Assembly (NCBI GenBank): GCA_020028595.1
Contig: JAIBHQ010000046.1
Coordinates: 1 to 6,928 of the forward strand
DNA length: 6,928 nt
Source of the DNA: Nitrospirota bacterium
Lineage (GTDB): Bacteria > Nitrospirota > Nitrospiria > Nitrospirales > Nitrospiraceae
Direction: 5' to 3'
Under the pieces are notes generated by a model that saw nothing but the letters and a program-made list of their open reading frames with translations, was not told where the DNA came from and searched no databases. This document shows, one piece after another, positions 1 through 5,971 of the stretch (position 1 is its first letter; each line of letters begins with the position of its first letter). The position numbers were made by a program, and so were the translations under genes.

Positions 1-64
1 GAGGGAGCACATTCTGATCGTGCGGCCTCTGCGAGCAAGGAAGGGAACCAGACCGCTCGCTCAT
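1..64 (-). CDS. Possible 5' end of an unidentified gene, cut by the window edge
   Basis: An ATG at 64-62 on the minus strand opens a frame that stays open to the edge (21 codons, beginning MSERSGSLPC). It lies 57 nt downstream of the purC stop, in the same direction, with a G-rich stretch (GGGGTGGAAAG) just before it that could act as a weak ribosome binding site. The fragment is too short to match to any family, and 21 open codons in GC-rich DNA is weak evidence. It is listed only because it sits where the next gene of a purB-purC operon would start. It does not resemble the start of PurS, PurQ or PurL, the usual neighbours. Confidence 0.2.
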   Translation of the reverse strand, partial: MSERSGSLPCSQRPHDQNVLP

Positions 65-121
65 CTTTCCACCCCGCGCGTTGCGCGAGCACAGCGAGTC
101 AGCCAGGGAGCCTGTTCCCCT

Positions 122-820
122 TCACCCGCACACTCGCTTCAACACTTCCTGATACGCCTCTTCGATCTTGCCCATGTCTTTGCGAAAGCGATCCTTGTCC
201 ATGACATCGCCGGTCTTGGCATCCCAAATCCGGCAGGTATCGGGTGAAATCTCGTCGGCCAGGATCAGCTTGTTGTGGTGGATGCCGAACTCCAGCTTGA
301 AGTCCACCAGCACCATATTCCGTTCCTTGAAAAACGGCACGAGCACCTCGTTCACCCGGCGCGCCTGCTTCTTGATATCTTCCACCACCGACGGCGTCGC
401 AAGTTTCATCAACCGTACATGTTCCTCGGTAATCAAGGGATCGCCCAGCGCGTCGTCCTTGTAGTAGAATTCCACGAGCACCGGCTCTATTTTTTCCCCT
501 TCTTTGAGCCCCAGCCGCTTGGCCAGACTGCCTGCGACGATATTCCGCACCACCACTTCGATCGGAACGATCGCCACCTTCTTCGCGAGCATCTCGCGGT
601 CGCTCAGCTGCTCGATGAAATGGGTCTGAACGCCCTGTTCCTCCAGCAACTGGAACAGGCGCGAGGCCACCTTGTTATTAACCACACCCTTGTCCACGAT
701 CGTCCCGCGCTTCTGCGCGTTGAAGGCCGTGGCATCGTCTTTAAAATACTGCACCACATGATCCGGCTTGTCCGTGGCAAAAACCTTTTTTGCCTTGCCC
801 TCGTACAACAGTTTCGTCAC
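122..820 (-). CDS. purC: SAICAR synthase (phosphoribosylaminoimidazole-succinocarboxamide synthase)
   Basis: This cytosolic enzyme of de novo purine synthesis joins CAIR and aspartate using ATP to give SAICAR. The protein is 232 aa, typical of the short bacterial PurC. It opens with the family start LLYEGKAKKVF (residues 4-14). Both family signatures are present: VPIEVVVRNIVAGS at 85-98 and LVDFKLEFG at 171-179, followed by DEISPDTCRIWD at 189-200. The open frame continues upstream to 994, but that part lies inside purB in another frame and does not look like PurC. The GTG at 820-818 fits the family N-terminus and has GAGGA 5 nt upstream (826-830). This start overlaps the purB stop as GTGA, so translation is probably coupled to purB. 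PurC's product is PurB's substrate. Nothing is broken or missing. Confidence 0.97.
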   Translation of the reverse strand: MTKLLYEGKAKKVFATDKPDHVVQYFKDDATAFNAQKRGTIVDKGVVNNKVASRLFQLLEEQGVQTHFIEQLSDREMLAKKVAIVPIEVVVRNIVAGSLAKRLGLKEGEKIEPVLVEFYYKDDALGDPLITEEHVRLMKLATPSVVEDIKKQARRVNEVLVPFFKERNMVLVDFKLEFGIHHNKLILADEISPDTCRIWDAKTGDVMDKDRFRKDMGKIEEAYQEVLKRVCG

Positions 821-2124
821 TTCTTTCCTCCCGCGCCGAACACTCGCTTGAAAATCTTGTCCAGATGCCGCAGATAATACCTGGGATCGAAACAGGCCTG
901 AATCCCCGATGCCTTCAGATGCCTGGTGATGAAGGGATCCTTGCTGACCAGATCGTGGAACCCGGCCCGTCCTTTCCACGCCGACATCGCGCAACGCTGC
1001 ACCGCCTCATAGGCCTCCTTACGCTGCGCGCCCTTCTCCACCAGCGCGAGCAGCAGCCGCTGTGAATAGACCAGCCCGCCGGTCAGCTCGAGGTTCTGCT
1101 TCATCCGTTGCGGATAGACGAGCAGGTTCCGGATGAGATCGGTCACACGCACCAGCATATAATCGATCAGAATCGTACTGTCAGGCACGATCACGCGTTC
1201 GACGGAGGAATGGCTGATGTCGCGCTCGTGCCAGAGCGCGACGTTTTCCATCGCCGCGAGGCTGTTCGACCGGACGATCCGCGCAAGACCGCAGAGATTT
1301 TCCGACGCGATCGGGTTGCGCTTGTGCGGCATGGCGGAGGAGCCCTTTTGCCCTTCAGAGAAAAATTCCTCCGCCTCCAGCACTTCCGTCCGTTGCAGAT
1401 GCCGGATTTCCGTCGCGAACTTTTCGATGCTGCCCGCCAGCAGCGCCAGCGCCGAGAGATAGGCCGCGTGCCGGTCCCGCTGGACGACTTGATTCGAGAC
1501 CGGGTCAGGCTGCAGCCCCAGCTTCTGGCAGACGTACGCTTCGACCTCGGGACCCAGATGCGCAAAGGTGCCCATCGCGCCGGACAGCTTGCCCACCGCG
1601 ATGTCCTTGCGGACGGCCCGCAGGCGGTCGCGGTGCCGCCTGGCTTCCTCGTACCAGATCGCGAGTTTGAACCCGAAGGACACCGGTTCGCCGTGGATGC
1701 CGTGCGAGCGGCCGACCATGAGTGTGTCGCGGTGTTCGAAGGCGCGCTTCTTGAGGACCGAGAGCAGGACTTCCATATCGAGCAGAATGAGATCCAGCGC
1801 CTCGCCCATCTGGACGGCCAGCGCGGTATCCACGATATCGGAGGACGTCAGGCCTGTGTGCAGATAGCGGACGTTCTTGCCGACCGGCTTGGCGAGGGAT
1901 TCGAGAAATGCGATGACGTCGTGCTTGGTGACTTTCTCGATGGCGGCGATGCGGTCCGGATCGATTTTGGCCCTGCGGCGGATCTTGGCGGCAATCCCGC
2001 GCGGGACCTGCCCTTCTTTTTCGAGCGCCTCGCAGGCAAGCAGCTCGACTTCGAGCCAAATCTCATACTTGTGCGTGAGATCCCACACCGCTTCCATTCT
2101 TGGAAGCGTATAGCGCTTGATCAC
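817..2124 (-). CDS. purB: Adenylosuccinate lyase
   Basis: This enzyme acts twice in purine synthesis. It removes fumarate from SAICAR to give AICAR, and from adenylosuccinate to give AMP. The protein is 435 aa, the usual size, and belongs to the fumarase/aspartase superfamily. Visible motifs are the N-terminal IKRYTLPRM (2-10), TSSDIVDTA (93-101), SHGIHGEP with the likely catalytic His141, and the fumarate lyase signature GSSAMPHKRNP at 261-271 on the flexible catalytic loop, with its serines. I chose the GTG at 2124-2122 because the family N-terminus begins there and AGGAG (2132-2136) lies 7 nt upstream. The open frame reaches 2232, but the extra 36 residues are unlike PurB. The gene overlaps purC by 4 bp. 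It is probably transcribed with purC; I could not find a convincing promoter just upstream, so read-through from nusB is possible. Confidence 0.97.
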   Translation of the reverse strand: MIKRYTLPRMEAVWDLTHKYEIWLEVELLACEALEKEGQVPRGIAAKIRRRAKIDPDRIAAIEKVTKHDVIAFLESLAKPVGKNVRYLHTGLTSSDIVDTALAVQMGEALDLILLDMEVLLSVLKKRAFEHRDTLMVGRSHGIHGEPVSFGFKLAIWYEEARRHRDRLRAVRKDIAVGKLSGAMGTFAHLGPEVEAYVCQKLGLQPDPVSNQVVQRDRHAAYLSALALLAGSIEKFATEIRHLQRTEVLEAEEFFSEGQKGSSAMPHKRNPIASENLCGLARIVRSNSLAAMENVALWHERDISHSSVERVIVPDSTILIDYMLVRVTDLIRNLLVYPQRMKQNLELTGGLVYSQRLLLALVEKGAQRKEAYEAVQRCAMSAWKGRAGFHDLVSKDPFITRHLKASGIQACFDPRYYLRHLDKIFKRVFGAGGKK

Positions 2125-2131
2125 TTTCCCG

Positions 2132-2136
2132 CTCCT
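2132..2136 (-). promoter_or_regulatory. Ribosome binding site of purB (decides the GTG start)
   Basis: AGGAG on the minus strand lies 7 nt before the GTG at 2124-2122. It supports that non-ATG start over the longer frame. Its first base is also the last base of a hairpin stem (2136-2157). Confidence 0.75.
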
Positions 2137-2157
2137 GGAGGCTGAAAACGGCCTCCA
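2136..2157 (-). promoter_or_regulatory. Hairpin touching the purB ribosome binding site
   Basis: On the minus strand TGGAGGC (2157-2151) and GCCTCCA (2142-2136) form a perfect 7-bp stem with an 8-nt loop. The 3' arm ends in the first base of the purB AGGAG. A second copy of the 3' arm sequence, GCCTCCAG, lies upstream at 2211-2204 and could pair with the same 5' arm. The structure is direct from the sequence; a control role is inference. Confidence 0.45.
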
Positions 2158-2369
2158 ACTTCGTTCTCGGTCGCTCGGACCCTCGACGTACGATCTAGGT
2201 CTACTGGAGGCAAAATAATTATCCGCTCGCATTTGATTAAAGCGAGCGGCTCAAGCGAAGCTTGGTATGTACCTCCTCGGCCTTCGCGTCCCTGCGGCCT
2301 CGCCCGCGGACAAGGCGCGTCTTGGCGCGCCGGGGTGGGCGGGTGAGAAGCCGACCGTTTTGAGCCTCC
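2137..2369. repeat. Non-coding segment bounded by 17-bp imperfect terminal inverted repeats
   Basis: The left end (2137-2153) reads GGAGGCTGAAAACGGCC. The right end (2353-2369), read on the opposite strand, is GGAGGCTCAAAACGGTC, identical at 15 of 17 positions. The 233 bp between nusB and purB therefore have the shape of a small non-autonomous intergenic repeat. It also holds a GGCGCG/CGCGCC hairpin (2313-2330), an 8-bp-stem hairpin (2223-2249) and a very GC-rich block (about 2280-2345). I see no flanking target duplication and no transposase. The open frame across it on the minus strand (2121-2387) has no ribosome binding site and a low-complexity, Arg/Pro-rich product, so I do not call it a gene. 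Whether copies exist elsewhere in the genome cannot be told from this window. Confidence 0.4.
2223..2249 (-). terminator. Possible rho-independent terminator after the rib-nusB transcript
   Basis: CCGCTCGC and GCGAGCGG form a perfect, GC-rich 8-bp stem around an 11-nt AT-rich loop. In the minus direction the stem is followed by ATAATTATTTTG, which is T-rich but interrupted by A. It lies about 140 nt past the nusB stop and about 100 nt before purB, so it could end the rib transcript or act as a partial attenuator. The tail is weaker than in a classical terminator. Confidence 0.4.
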
Positions 2370-2386
2370 CGAAAAAACCAGGCTCA
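2361..2386 (+). terminator. Hairpin with a T-rich tail at the 3' end of nusB, plus-strand orientation
   Basis: TGAGCCT (2361-2367) and AGGCTCA (2380-2386) form a 7-bp stem with a 12-nt loop containing six A's. On the plus strand it is followed by TGATTTATTTTTC, terminator-like. No plus-strand gene ends here, so it could terminate antisense transcription or an unannotated small RNA. On the minus strand it is followed by CAAAACGG and would not terminate nusB, though it could protect the nusB 3' end. The T-run also encodes the nusB stop and last codons, so it may be coincidence. Confidence 0.25.
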
Positions 2387-2390
2387 TGAT

Positions 2391-2843
2391 TTATTTTTCT
2401 CCATGCCCAGCCGCCGCTAGGTCAGCCCGTTTACCTTCCAGTCTCGGATCGTCCTTGAGCACCTTGTCGAGAATGCCGTTCACGAACCGCTTGGTTTCGT
2501 CGTCGGCAAACTGTTTGGCCAGCTCGATCGCCTCGTTCATCGTCACCTTGGCCGGCACATCCGGCAACCAGAGCAATTCATACAGGCCCATGCGCAAAAT
2601 GTTCCGGTCCACGATGGGCATGCGCGCGATTGTCCAATTGGCGGCCAGTTTTCCGAGGAGCGCGTCAATCTCGTCGTGCCGCGCCATCACGCCCTCGACA
2701 ATCTGTTCGGCAAACTCGCGCACATCGGACGCGGCAGGATGTTGCGTCCAGTAATCCGCCAGCCAGTGCTCCGTGGACCCGTGAATATCCCACTGAAAGA
2801 GGAGTTGCAGCGCACAGATCCGGGATTGACGGCGAATGCCCAT
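2391..2843 (-). CDS. nusB: Transcription antitermination factor NusB
   Basis: NusB is a small all-helical RNA-binding protein. With NusE (ribosomal protein S10) it binds boxA RNA and helps RNA polymerase read through, notably in rRNA operons. The protein is 150 aa, close to family length. The N-terminus MGIRRQSRICALQLLFQWD matches the usual basic start of the family. The C-terminal half carries the typical sequence from IVDRNILRMGLYELLWL (76-92), through MNEAIELAKQFAD (101-113), to FVNGILDKV (119-127). The ATG at 2843 is the only plausible start, since a TAG lies in frame four codons upstream. There is no clear ribosome binding site in the 32-nt gap after ribH, so translation may depend partly on ribosomes finishing ribH. 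Linkage of nusB to ribH is common in bacteria and supports both calls. Confidence 0.95.
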   Translation of the reverse strand: MGIRRQSRICALQLLFQWDIHGSTEHWLADYWTQHPAASDVREFAEQIVEGVMARHDEIDALLGKLAANWTIARMPIVDRNILRMGLYELLWLPDVPAKVTMNEAIELAKQFADDETKRFVNGILDKVLKDDPRLEGKRADLAAAGHGEK

Positions 2844-2875
2844 GACAGCACGCTACCGGGACAGGAATGCGAACA

Positions 2876-3415
2876 TCATCGCTTCTTGGCCTTTTTCGCA
2901 GGACGGCCGGCGGTCTTCACTGCCGGTTTGGATGCCTGTTTCCCACGAGGTGAACGCAGTTGCCGCATGAGATCGGCCATCTGCACGGCAGTCCGGGCCG
3001 CTTCCGAGCCGCGATTGCGCTCCGGTTCGCCGGATCGCTCCAGCGCCTGCTTGCCGGTATCCGTCGTCAGGACGCCGAAGATGACCGGCACGGACGCTTC
3101 CAACGCCGCCCGGGCGATGCCGCGGCTGGTTTCCGTACTGATGAATTCAAAATGGGGGGTCTCGCCGCGAATGATCGCGCCCAGGCAGATGACGGCGTCG
3201 TAGGATCCGGATTTTGCGAGTTCCCTGGCCACGAGCGGAATTTCGTATGCGCCGGGGACATAGACAACGTCAGCGGCATCCTTGTCCGCGCCCGCTTCGA
3301 CCAGCACATCCATCGCGCCGGCCAGGAGGCGGCTGGTGACAAATTCGTTGAACTTACTGACAATGATGCCAAACCGGCATCCCTTGGCGCCCAACTTTCC
3401 TTCCAACGTTGCCAT
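2876..3415 (-). CDS. ribH: 6,7-dimethyl-8-ribityllumazine synthase with a lysine-rich C-terminal tail
   Basis: The enzyme condenses 5-amino-6-ribitylaminouracil with 3,4-dihydroxy-2-butanone 4-phosphate to make lumazine, the last intermediate before riboflavin. The 3,4-dihydroxy-2-butanone 4-phosphate comes from RibBA, encoded just upstream. The core contains SKFNEFVTSRL (20-30), VPGAYEIP (53-60), GAIIRGETPHFEF (79-91) with the family's catalytic histidine at 88, TTDT (117-120), ALERSG with a conserved Arg at 127, and NRGSEAA (134-140). The protein is 179 aa, about 20-25 longer than most RibH. The extra part is a C-terminal tail (about 153-179) made mostly of K, R, A, P and S and ending KKAKKR, probably disordered. 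The ATG is supported by AGGA 5 nt upstream (3421-3424), with AAGGAG a little farther (3429-3434). Gaps to ribBA and nusB are 34 and 32 nt. Confidence 0.96.
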   Translation of the reverse strand: MATLEGKLGAKGCRFGIIVSKFNEFVTSRLLAGAMDVLVEAGADKDAADVVYVPGAYEIPLVARELAKSGSYDAVICLGAIIRGETPHFEFISTETSRGIARAALEASVPVIFGVLTTDTGKQALERSGEPERNRGSEAARTAVQMADLMRQLRSPRGKQASKPAVKTAGRPAKKAKKR

Positions 3416-3449
3416 AACGATCCTGTTGCTCCTTCGTTAGAGTTGACCG

Positions 3450-4658
3450 TCAGACTTTATTTAACAGGTGGCCCAACTTGTTTTTTTTGGTCCGCAAATA
3501 TTTCTCGTTGGCCGCGCGCGGCGCAATTTCGATGGGCACCCGCTCCACGACTTTCAATCCGTACCCTTCGATGCCGACGATCTTGCGCGGGTTGTTGGTC
3601 ATCAGCCGGATCTGGCGCAAACCCAGATTGACGAGAATCTGCGCACCGATCCCGTAATCCCGAAGGTCCGGCTTGAAGCCCAATTTGAGATTGGCTTCGA
3701 CGGTGTCGTGGCCCTCATCCTGCAGCTTGTAGGCCCTGAGCTTGTTGATCAGCCCGATCCCGCGGCCCTCCTGATTGAGATACAGCAAGACCCCGCGCCC
3801 TTCCTTCTGAATCATTTCCAGCGCCCGGTGGAGTTGATCGCGGCAGTCGCACCGCAGCGAACCGAATACATCCGCCGTGAGACAGCCCGAATGCACGCGC
3901 ACCAGCATCGGCGTCGACGCATCCACCAGCCCCTTGGTCAGGGCGACGTGCGTGCCGCCGTCCACTTCGTTCTCGAAGACGATCGATTCGAATTCGCCGA
4001 ACGTGGTCGGCAGCTTCGCTTCGGCCACCCGCTTGACGAAGGTTTCCTTGCGCATGCGATGTTCGATCAGCGCCTTGATCGTCACCATGACCAATCTGTG
4101 TTCTTTGGCGAACTCGGCGAGTTCGGGCACACGGGCCATGGTGCCGTCCTCGTTCATGATTTCGCAGATCACTCCGGCCGGCGCGAGCCCGGCAAGCCGG
4201 GACAGGTCCACCGAGCCTTCAGTCTGGCCGGCGCGCTTGAGCACCCCGCCCCTCTGCGCCTTGAGCGGAAAGATATGGCCTGGCCGCGCCAAATCGGAAG
4301 GTTTGCACTTCGGATCGACGGCGGTATGAATGGTGGTGGCCCGATCGGCGGCCGAAATGCCGGTGGTGACATTGTGGCGCGCGTCGATCGACACGGTAAA
4401 GGCGGTGCCGAACGTCGCGGTATTCACCGGCGCCTGTGGCGGCAGTTGCAGCTCTTCGACACGCTCCGGTGTCAGCGCCAGACAGATCAGGCCGCGGGCA
4501 TGCCTGGCCATGAAGTTGATGGCTGCGGGCGTGACTTTTTCGGCCGCCATGACGAGATCGCCCTCGTTCTCGCGGTCTTCGTCGTCTACGAGGATGACGA
4601 AGCGGCCCTTCTTGATTTCTTTAATGGCGTCTTCAATTGTATTGAATGGCGATGCCAT
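3450..4658 (-). CDS. ribBA: Bifunctional DHBP synthase / GTP cyclohydrolase II
   Basis: This two-domain enzyme starts both branches of riboflavin synthesis. The N-terminal RibB domain (about 1-200) turns ribulose 5-phosphate into 3,4-dihydroxy-2-butanone 4-phosphate. The C-terminal RibA domain (about 205-402) opens GTP to the pyrimidine precursor. RibB motifs are [10 protein letters not shown] (25-34, metal and substrate binding), [12 protein letters not shown] (98-109), RPGHIFPL (125-132), GQTEGSVDL (144-152) and CEI (165-167). RibA shows the zinc ligands as C-x10-C-x-C (Cys259, 270, 272), NQEGRGIGL (295-303), [10 protein letters not shown] (333-342) and TNNPRK (354-359). Both active sites look intact, so it should be truly bifunctional. 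At 402 aa it has normal length. The ATG at 4658 gives the expected N-terminus; upstream GAGCAGG is a weak, closely spaced ribosome binding site. It is first gene of the ribBA-ribH-nusB unit, behind a strong promoter and a short leader with no room for an FMN riboswitch. Confidence 0.97.
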   Translation of the reverse strand: MASPFNTIEDAIKEIKKGRFVILVDDEDRENEGDLVMAAEKVTPAAINFMARHARGLICLALTPERVEELQLPPQAPVNTATFGTAFTVSIDARHNVTTGISAADRATTIHTAVDPKCKPSDLARPGHIFPLKAQRGGVLKRAGQTEGSVDLSRLAGLAPAGVICEIMNEDGTMARVPELAEFAKEHRLVMVTIKALIEHRMRKETFVKRVAEAKLPTTFGEFESIVFENEVDGGTHVALTKGLVDASTPMLVRVHSGCLTADVFGSLRCDCRDQLHRALEMIQKEGRGVLLYLNQEGRGIGLINKLRAYKLQDEGHDTVEANLKLGFKPDLRDYGIGAQILVNLGLRQIRLMTNNPRKIVGIEGYGLKVVERVPIEIAPRAANEKYLRTKKNKLGHLLNKV

Positions 4659-4708
4659 ATGCCTGCTCTGTGTTGGGAGAGGTGAGAGAATCGATAAGTG
4701 CTTAATAT

Positions 4709-4735
4709 ATAATACGTTTTGAGCCTGACTGTCAA
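4709..4735 (-). promoter_or_regulatory. Sigma-70-type promoter of the ribBA-ribH-nusB operon
   Basis: On the minus strand a perfect TTGACA (4735-4730) is followed after 15 nt by TATTAT (4714-4709). An overlapping TATATA at 18-nt spacing is an alternative -10. Transcription would start near 4702, giving a leader of about 43 nt before ribBA. The AT-rich block stands out sharply from the GC-rich coding DNA around it. Confidence 0.7.
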
Positions 4736-4757
4736 CGAGGAAAACCCTCTCCGGACT

Positions 4758-4785
4758 TTGTTCTTCGGCCGGTTCCGTTTATAAT
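4758..4785 (+). promoter_or_regulatory. Promoter of the RpoH-type sigma factor gene, close to the start codon
   Basis: A perfect TATAAT (4780-4785) has a poor -35, TTGTTC (4758-4763), 16 nt upstream. Only five C's separate the TATAAT from the ATG at 4791. The usual -10 to +1 distance would put the transcript start on or next to that A, so the mRNA would have no leader, or only about 9 nt if the second ATG (4800) is used. The promoter diverges from the rib promoter, with 22 bp between the two -35 hexamers. Confidence 0.5.
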
Positions 4786-4790
4786 CCCCC

Positions 4791-5789
4791 ATGATTTTCA
4801 TGGCACAGGAACCTCGCGAGCAAAAAGAGAGTCCGCTCGACACGGACGACGACTCCGCGCACTCCGTCACGCCTGAACTCGTGGATAATCTGTTCGAGAA
4901 AAAATCCTCCCGCCCCGCCGCCGATGCCTCCACGGCGGTCACGCCGATCACCACGCTGCAGCGGTACCTGGTCGAAGTCCGCCGCTATCCGTTTTTGTCG
5001 AAGGAAGAAGAGCTGGCGCTCTTCCGCGAATACCAGACGACAGACAGTCGTGAGGCGGCGGTGAAACTGATCCTCTCGAACCTCCGCGTCTCCGTGTCGA
5101 TCGCCGCGGAATACCTGCACACCGGCGCCGATCACATGGATTTGATCCAGGAAGGCAACGTTGGATTGATGCAGGCCATCAAAAAATTCGATCCGGCGAA
5201 GAACGTCCGGTTCCATGCCTATGCGGCCTGGTGGGTCCGCGCCTACATCCTGCGCTATCTCCTGAACACCCACCGGCTGGTCAAAGTCGGCACGACACAG
5301 GATCAGCGCAAGCTCTTCTACAACCTTCGCAAGGAAAAGGCCAAACTCGAGCGGGAAGGGTTTGCGCCCGATGCCAAGCTGCTGGCCGACCGGCTCAACG
5401 TCAGCGAGCGCGATGTCGTTGAAATGGACCAGCGCCTGGGCAGCTGGGAAGTGTCGCTCGATCAGCCCCTGACGCACGACACCGACAGCGGCACGCTGCT
5501 CGACATTCTTCCCGCGCAGGAGGCCCCGGCCGACGAGCAGATCGCCGGCTTCCAGCTCCGCCGCCTGTTTCGAAAGAAGCTGGCCGAATTCAGCAAGACA
5601 CTCCCCGAGCGCGACGAGGACATCCTCCGAAACCGCATCCTGTCGGAGACGCCGGTCACGCTGGAAGACCTGGGCCGGAAGTACGGGATCACCAAAGAGC
5701 GGACCCGCCAATTAGAGGCTCGCTTGATCGGCCGCCTCCGGGACTACATCAAAAAGGACGTGGCGGACTTCGACCATCTACGCTCATAA
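4791..5789 (+). CDS. rpoH: RpoH-family (sigma-32-type) RNA polymerase sigma factor
   Basis: This is an alternative sigma factor that directs RNA polymerase to heat-shock-type promoters. It is 332 aa. Region 1.2-like sequence lies at about 55-82. Region 2 contains DLIQEGNVGLMQAIKKFD (117-134, core binding) and AYAAWWVRAYILRYLLN (143-159, melting and -10 recognition). The RpoH box QRKLFYNLRK (172-181) is nearly identical to E. coli sigma-32 and separates it from RpoD and RpoS. Region 3 is about 195-240, and region 4.2 has a helix-turn-helix, TLEDLGRKYGITKERTRQLE (290-309). The first ~50 residues are an acidic, probably disordered extension, making it longer than the 284-aa E. coli protein. No ribosome binding site precedes either candidate ATG (4791, 4800), and TAA lies in frame just upstream at 4782-4784. 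Its position ahead of groES and groEL suggests it transcribes them. Confidence 0.9.
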   Translation: MIFMAQEPREQKESPLDTDDDSAHSVTPELVDNLFEKKSSRPAADASTAVTPITTLQRYLVEVRRYPFLSKEEELALFREYQTTDSREAAVKLILSNLRVSVSIAAEYLHTGADHMDLIQEGNVGLMQAIKKFDPAKNVRFHAYAAWWVRAYILRYLLNTHRLVKVGTTQDQRKLFYNLRKEKAKLEREGFAPDAKLLADRLNVSERDVVEMDQRLGSWEVSLDQPLTHDTDSGTLLDILPAQEAPADEQIAGFQLRRLFRKKLAEFSKTLPERDEDILRNRILSETPVTLEDLGRKYGITKERTRQLEARLIGRLRDYIKKDVADFDHLRS

Positions 5790-5866
5790 GCATTGAATAT
5801 CATGTAAAATCAATTGTTTACGTTTACCCTGCCAATTGAAGTTTCAACGAATAAAATCACAATCAG

Positions 5867-5897
5867 CCCCTTGACTCGGACGAGAAAAGCGCTATTT
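5867..5897 (+). promoter_or_regulatory. Sigma-32-like promoter of groES-groEL
   Basis: CCCCTTGACT (5867-5876) resembles the -35 of sigma-32 promoters (CTTGAA, often preceded by C's). After 13 nt comes CGCTATTT (5890-5897), matching 6 of 8 positions of the sigma-32 -10 CCCCATTT. The same site reads poorly as sigma-70 (TTGACT, 16 nt, TATTTC). Transcription would start near 5903-5905. No CIRCE (HrcA operator) pair is present, so control by the neighbouring RpoH is the simpler reading. Confidence 0.6.
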
Positions 5898-5904
5898 CCC
5901 TCCT

Positions 5905-5955
5905 TGTTCTTTGTGATAGCTTCGAGTGTTCCGAGCCAATCACAATCATAGAACA
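5905..5955 (+). promoter_or_regulatory. Long imperfect inverted repeat in the groES leader
   Basis: TGTTCT (5905-5910) pairs with AGAACA (5950-5955), and inside it TGTGAT (5912-5917) pairs with ATCACA (5939-5944). A short GCTT/GAGC stem (5919-5922 with 5933-5936) can close the centre. The element starts at or just after the predicted transcript start. It could be a 5'-terminal RNA hairpin (stability or temperature response) or a DNA operator. The motif ATCACAA also occurs at 5856-5862, upstream of the promoter. Confidence 0.45.
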
Positions 5956-5971
5956 GTCAATAATCACCAGT

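Noticed and set aside
70..110. CGCGC-GTT-GCGCG hairpin downstream of purC as a terminator
   Set aside because: Only 5 bp, with no T-rich tail in either direction.
821..994. Upstream extension of the purC frame
   Set aside because: It lies within purB in another frame. The extra 58 residues are unlike PurC, and the GTG at 820 has its own ribosome binding site.
2125..2232. Upstream extension of the purB frame
   Set aside because: The extra 36 residues do not resemble PurB, whereas the GTG at 2124 is preceded by AGGAG at good spacing.
2121..2387. 88-codon open frame on the minus strand between nusB and purB
   Set aside because: No ribosome binding site, Arg/Pro-rich low-complexity product, spans hairpins and the inverted-repeat ends, and simply runs into the purB start. 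Probably chance openness in GC-rich repeat DNA.
3468..4685. 405-codon plus-strand open frame opposite ribBA, and similar long frames opposite purB and rpoH
   Set aside because: They are antisense shadows of well-recognised genes, common in GC-rich DNA. Their products look like no known family.
4763..4794. Sigma-32-like site (CTTCGG then CCCCATGA) at the rpoH start, suggesting autoregulation
   Set aside because: The -35 half matches only 3 of 6 positions, and transcription would begin past the first ATG. The TATAAT explains the site better.
5800..5847. Inverted repeats after rpoH (TCAATTG/CAATTGA at 5810-5839, GTAAA/TTTAC, TTGAA/TTCAA) as a terminator
   Set aside because: The stems are short and AT-rich and no T-run follows. 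They do not make a convincing terminator.
5919..5936. Possible CIRCE element (GAGTGTT at 5924-5930) upstream of groES
   Set aside because: The matching TTAGCACTC half at 9-nt spacing is missing.
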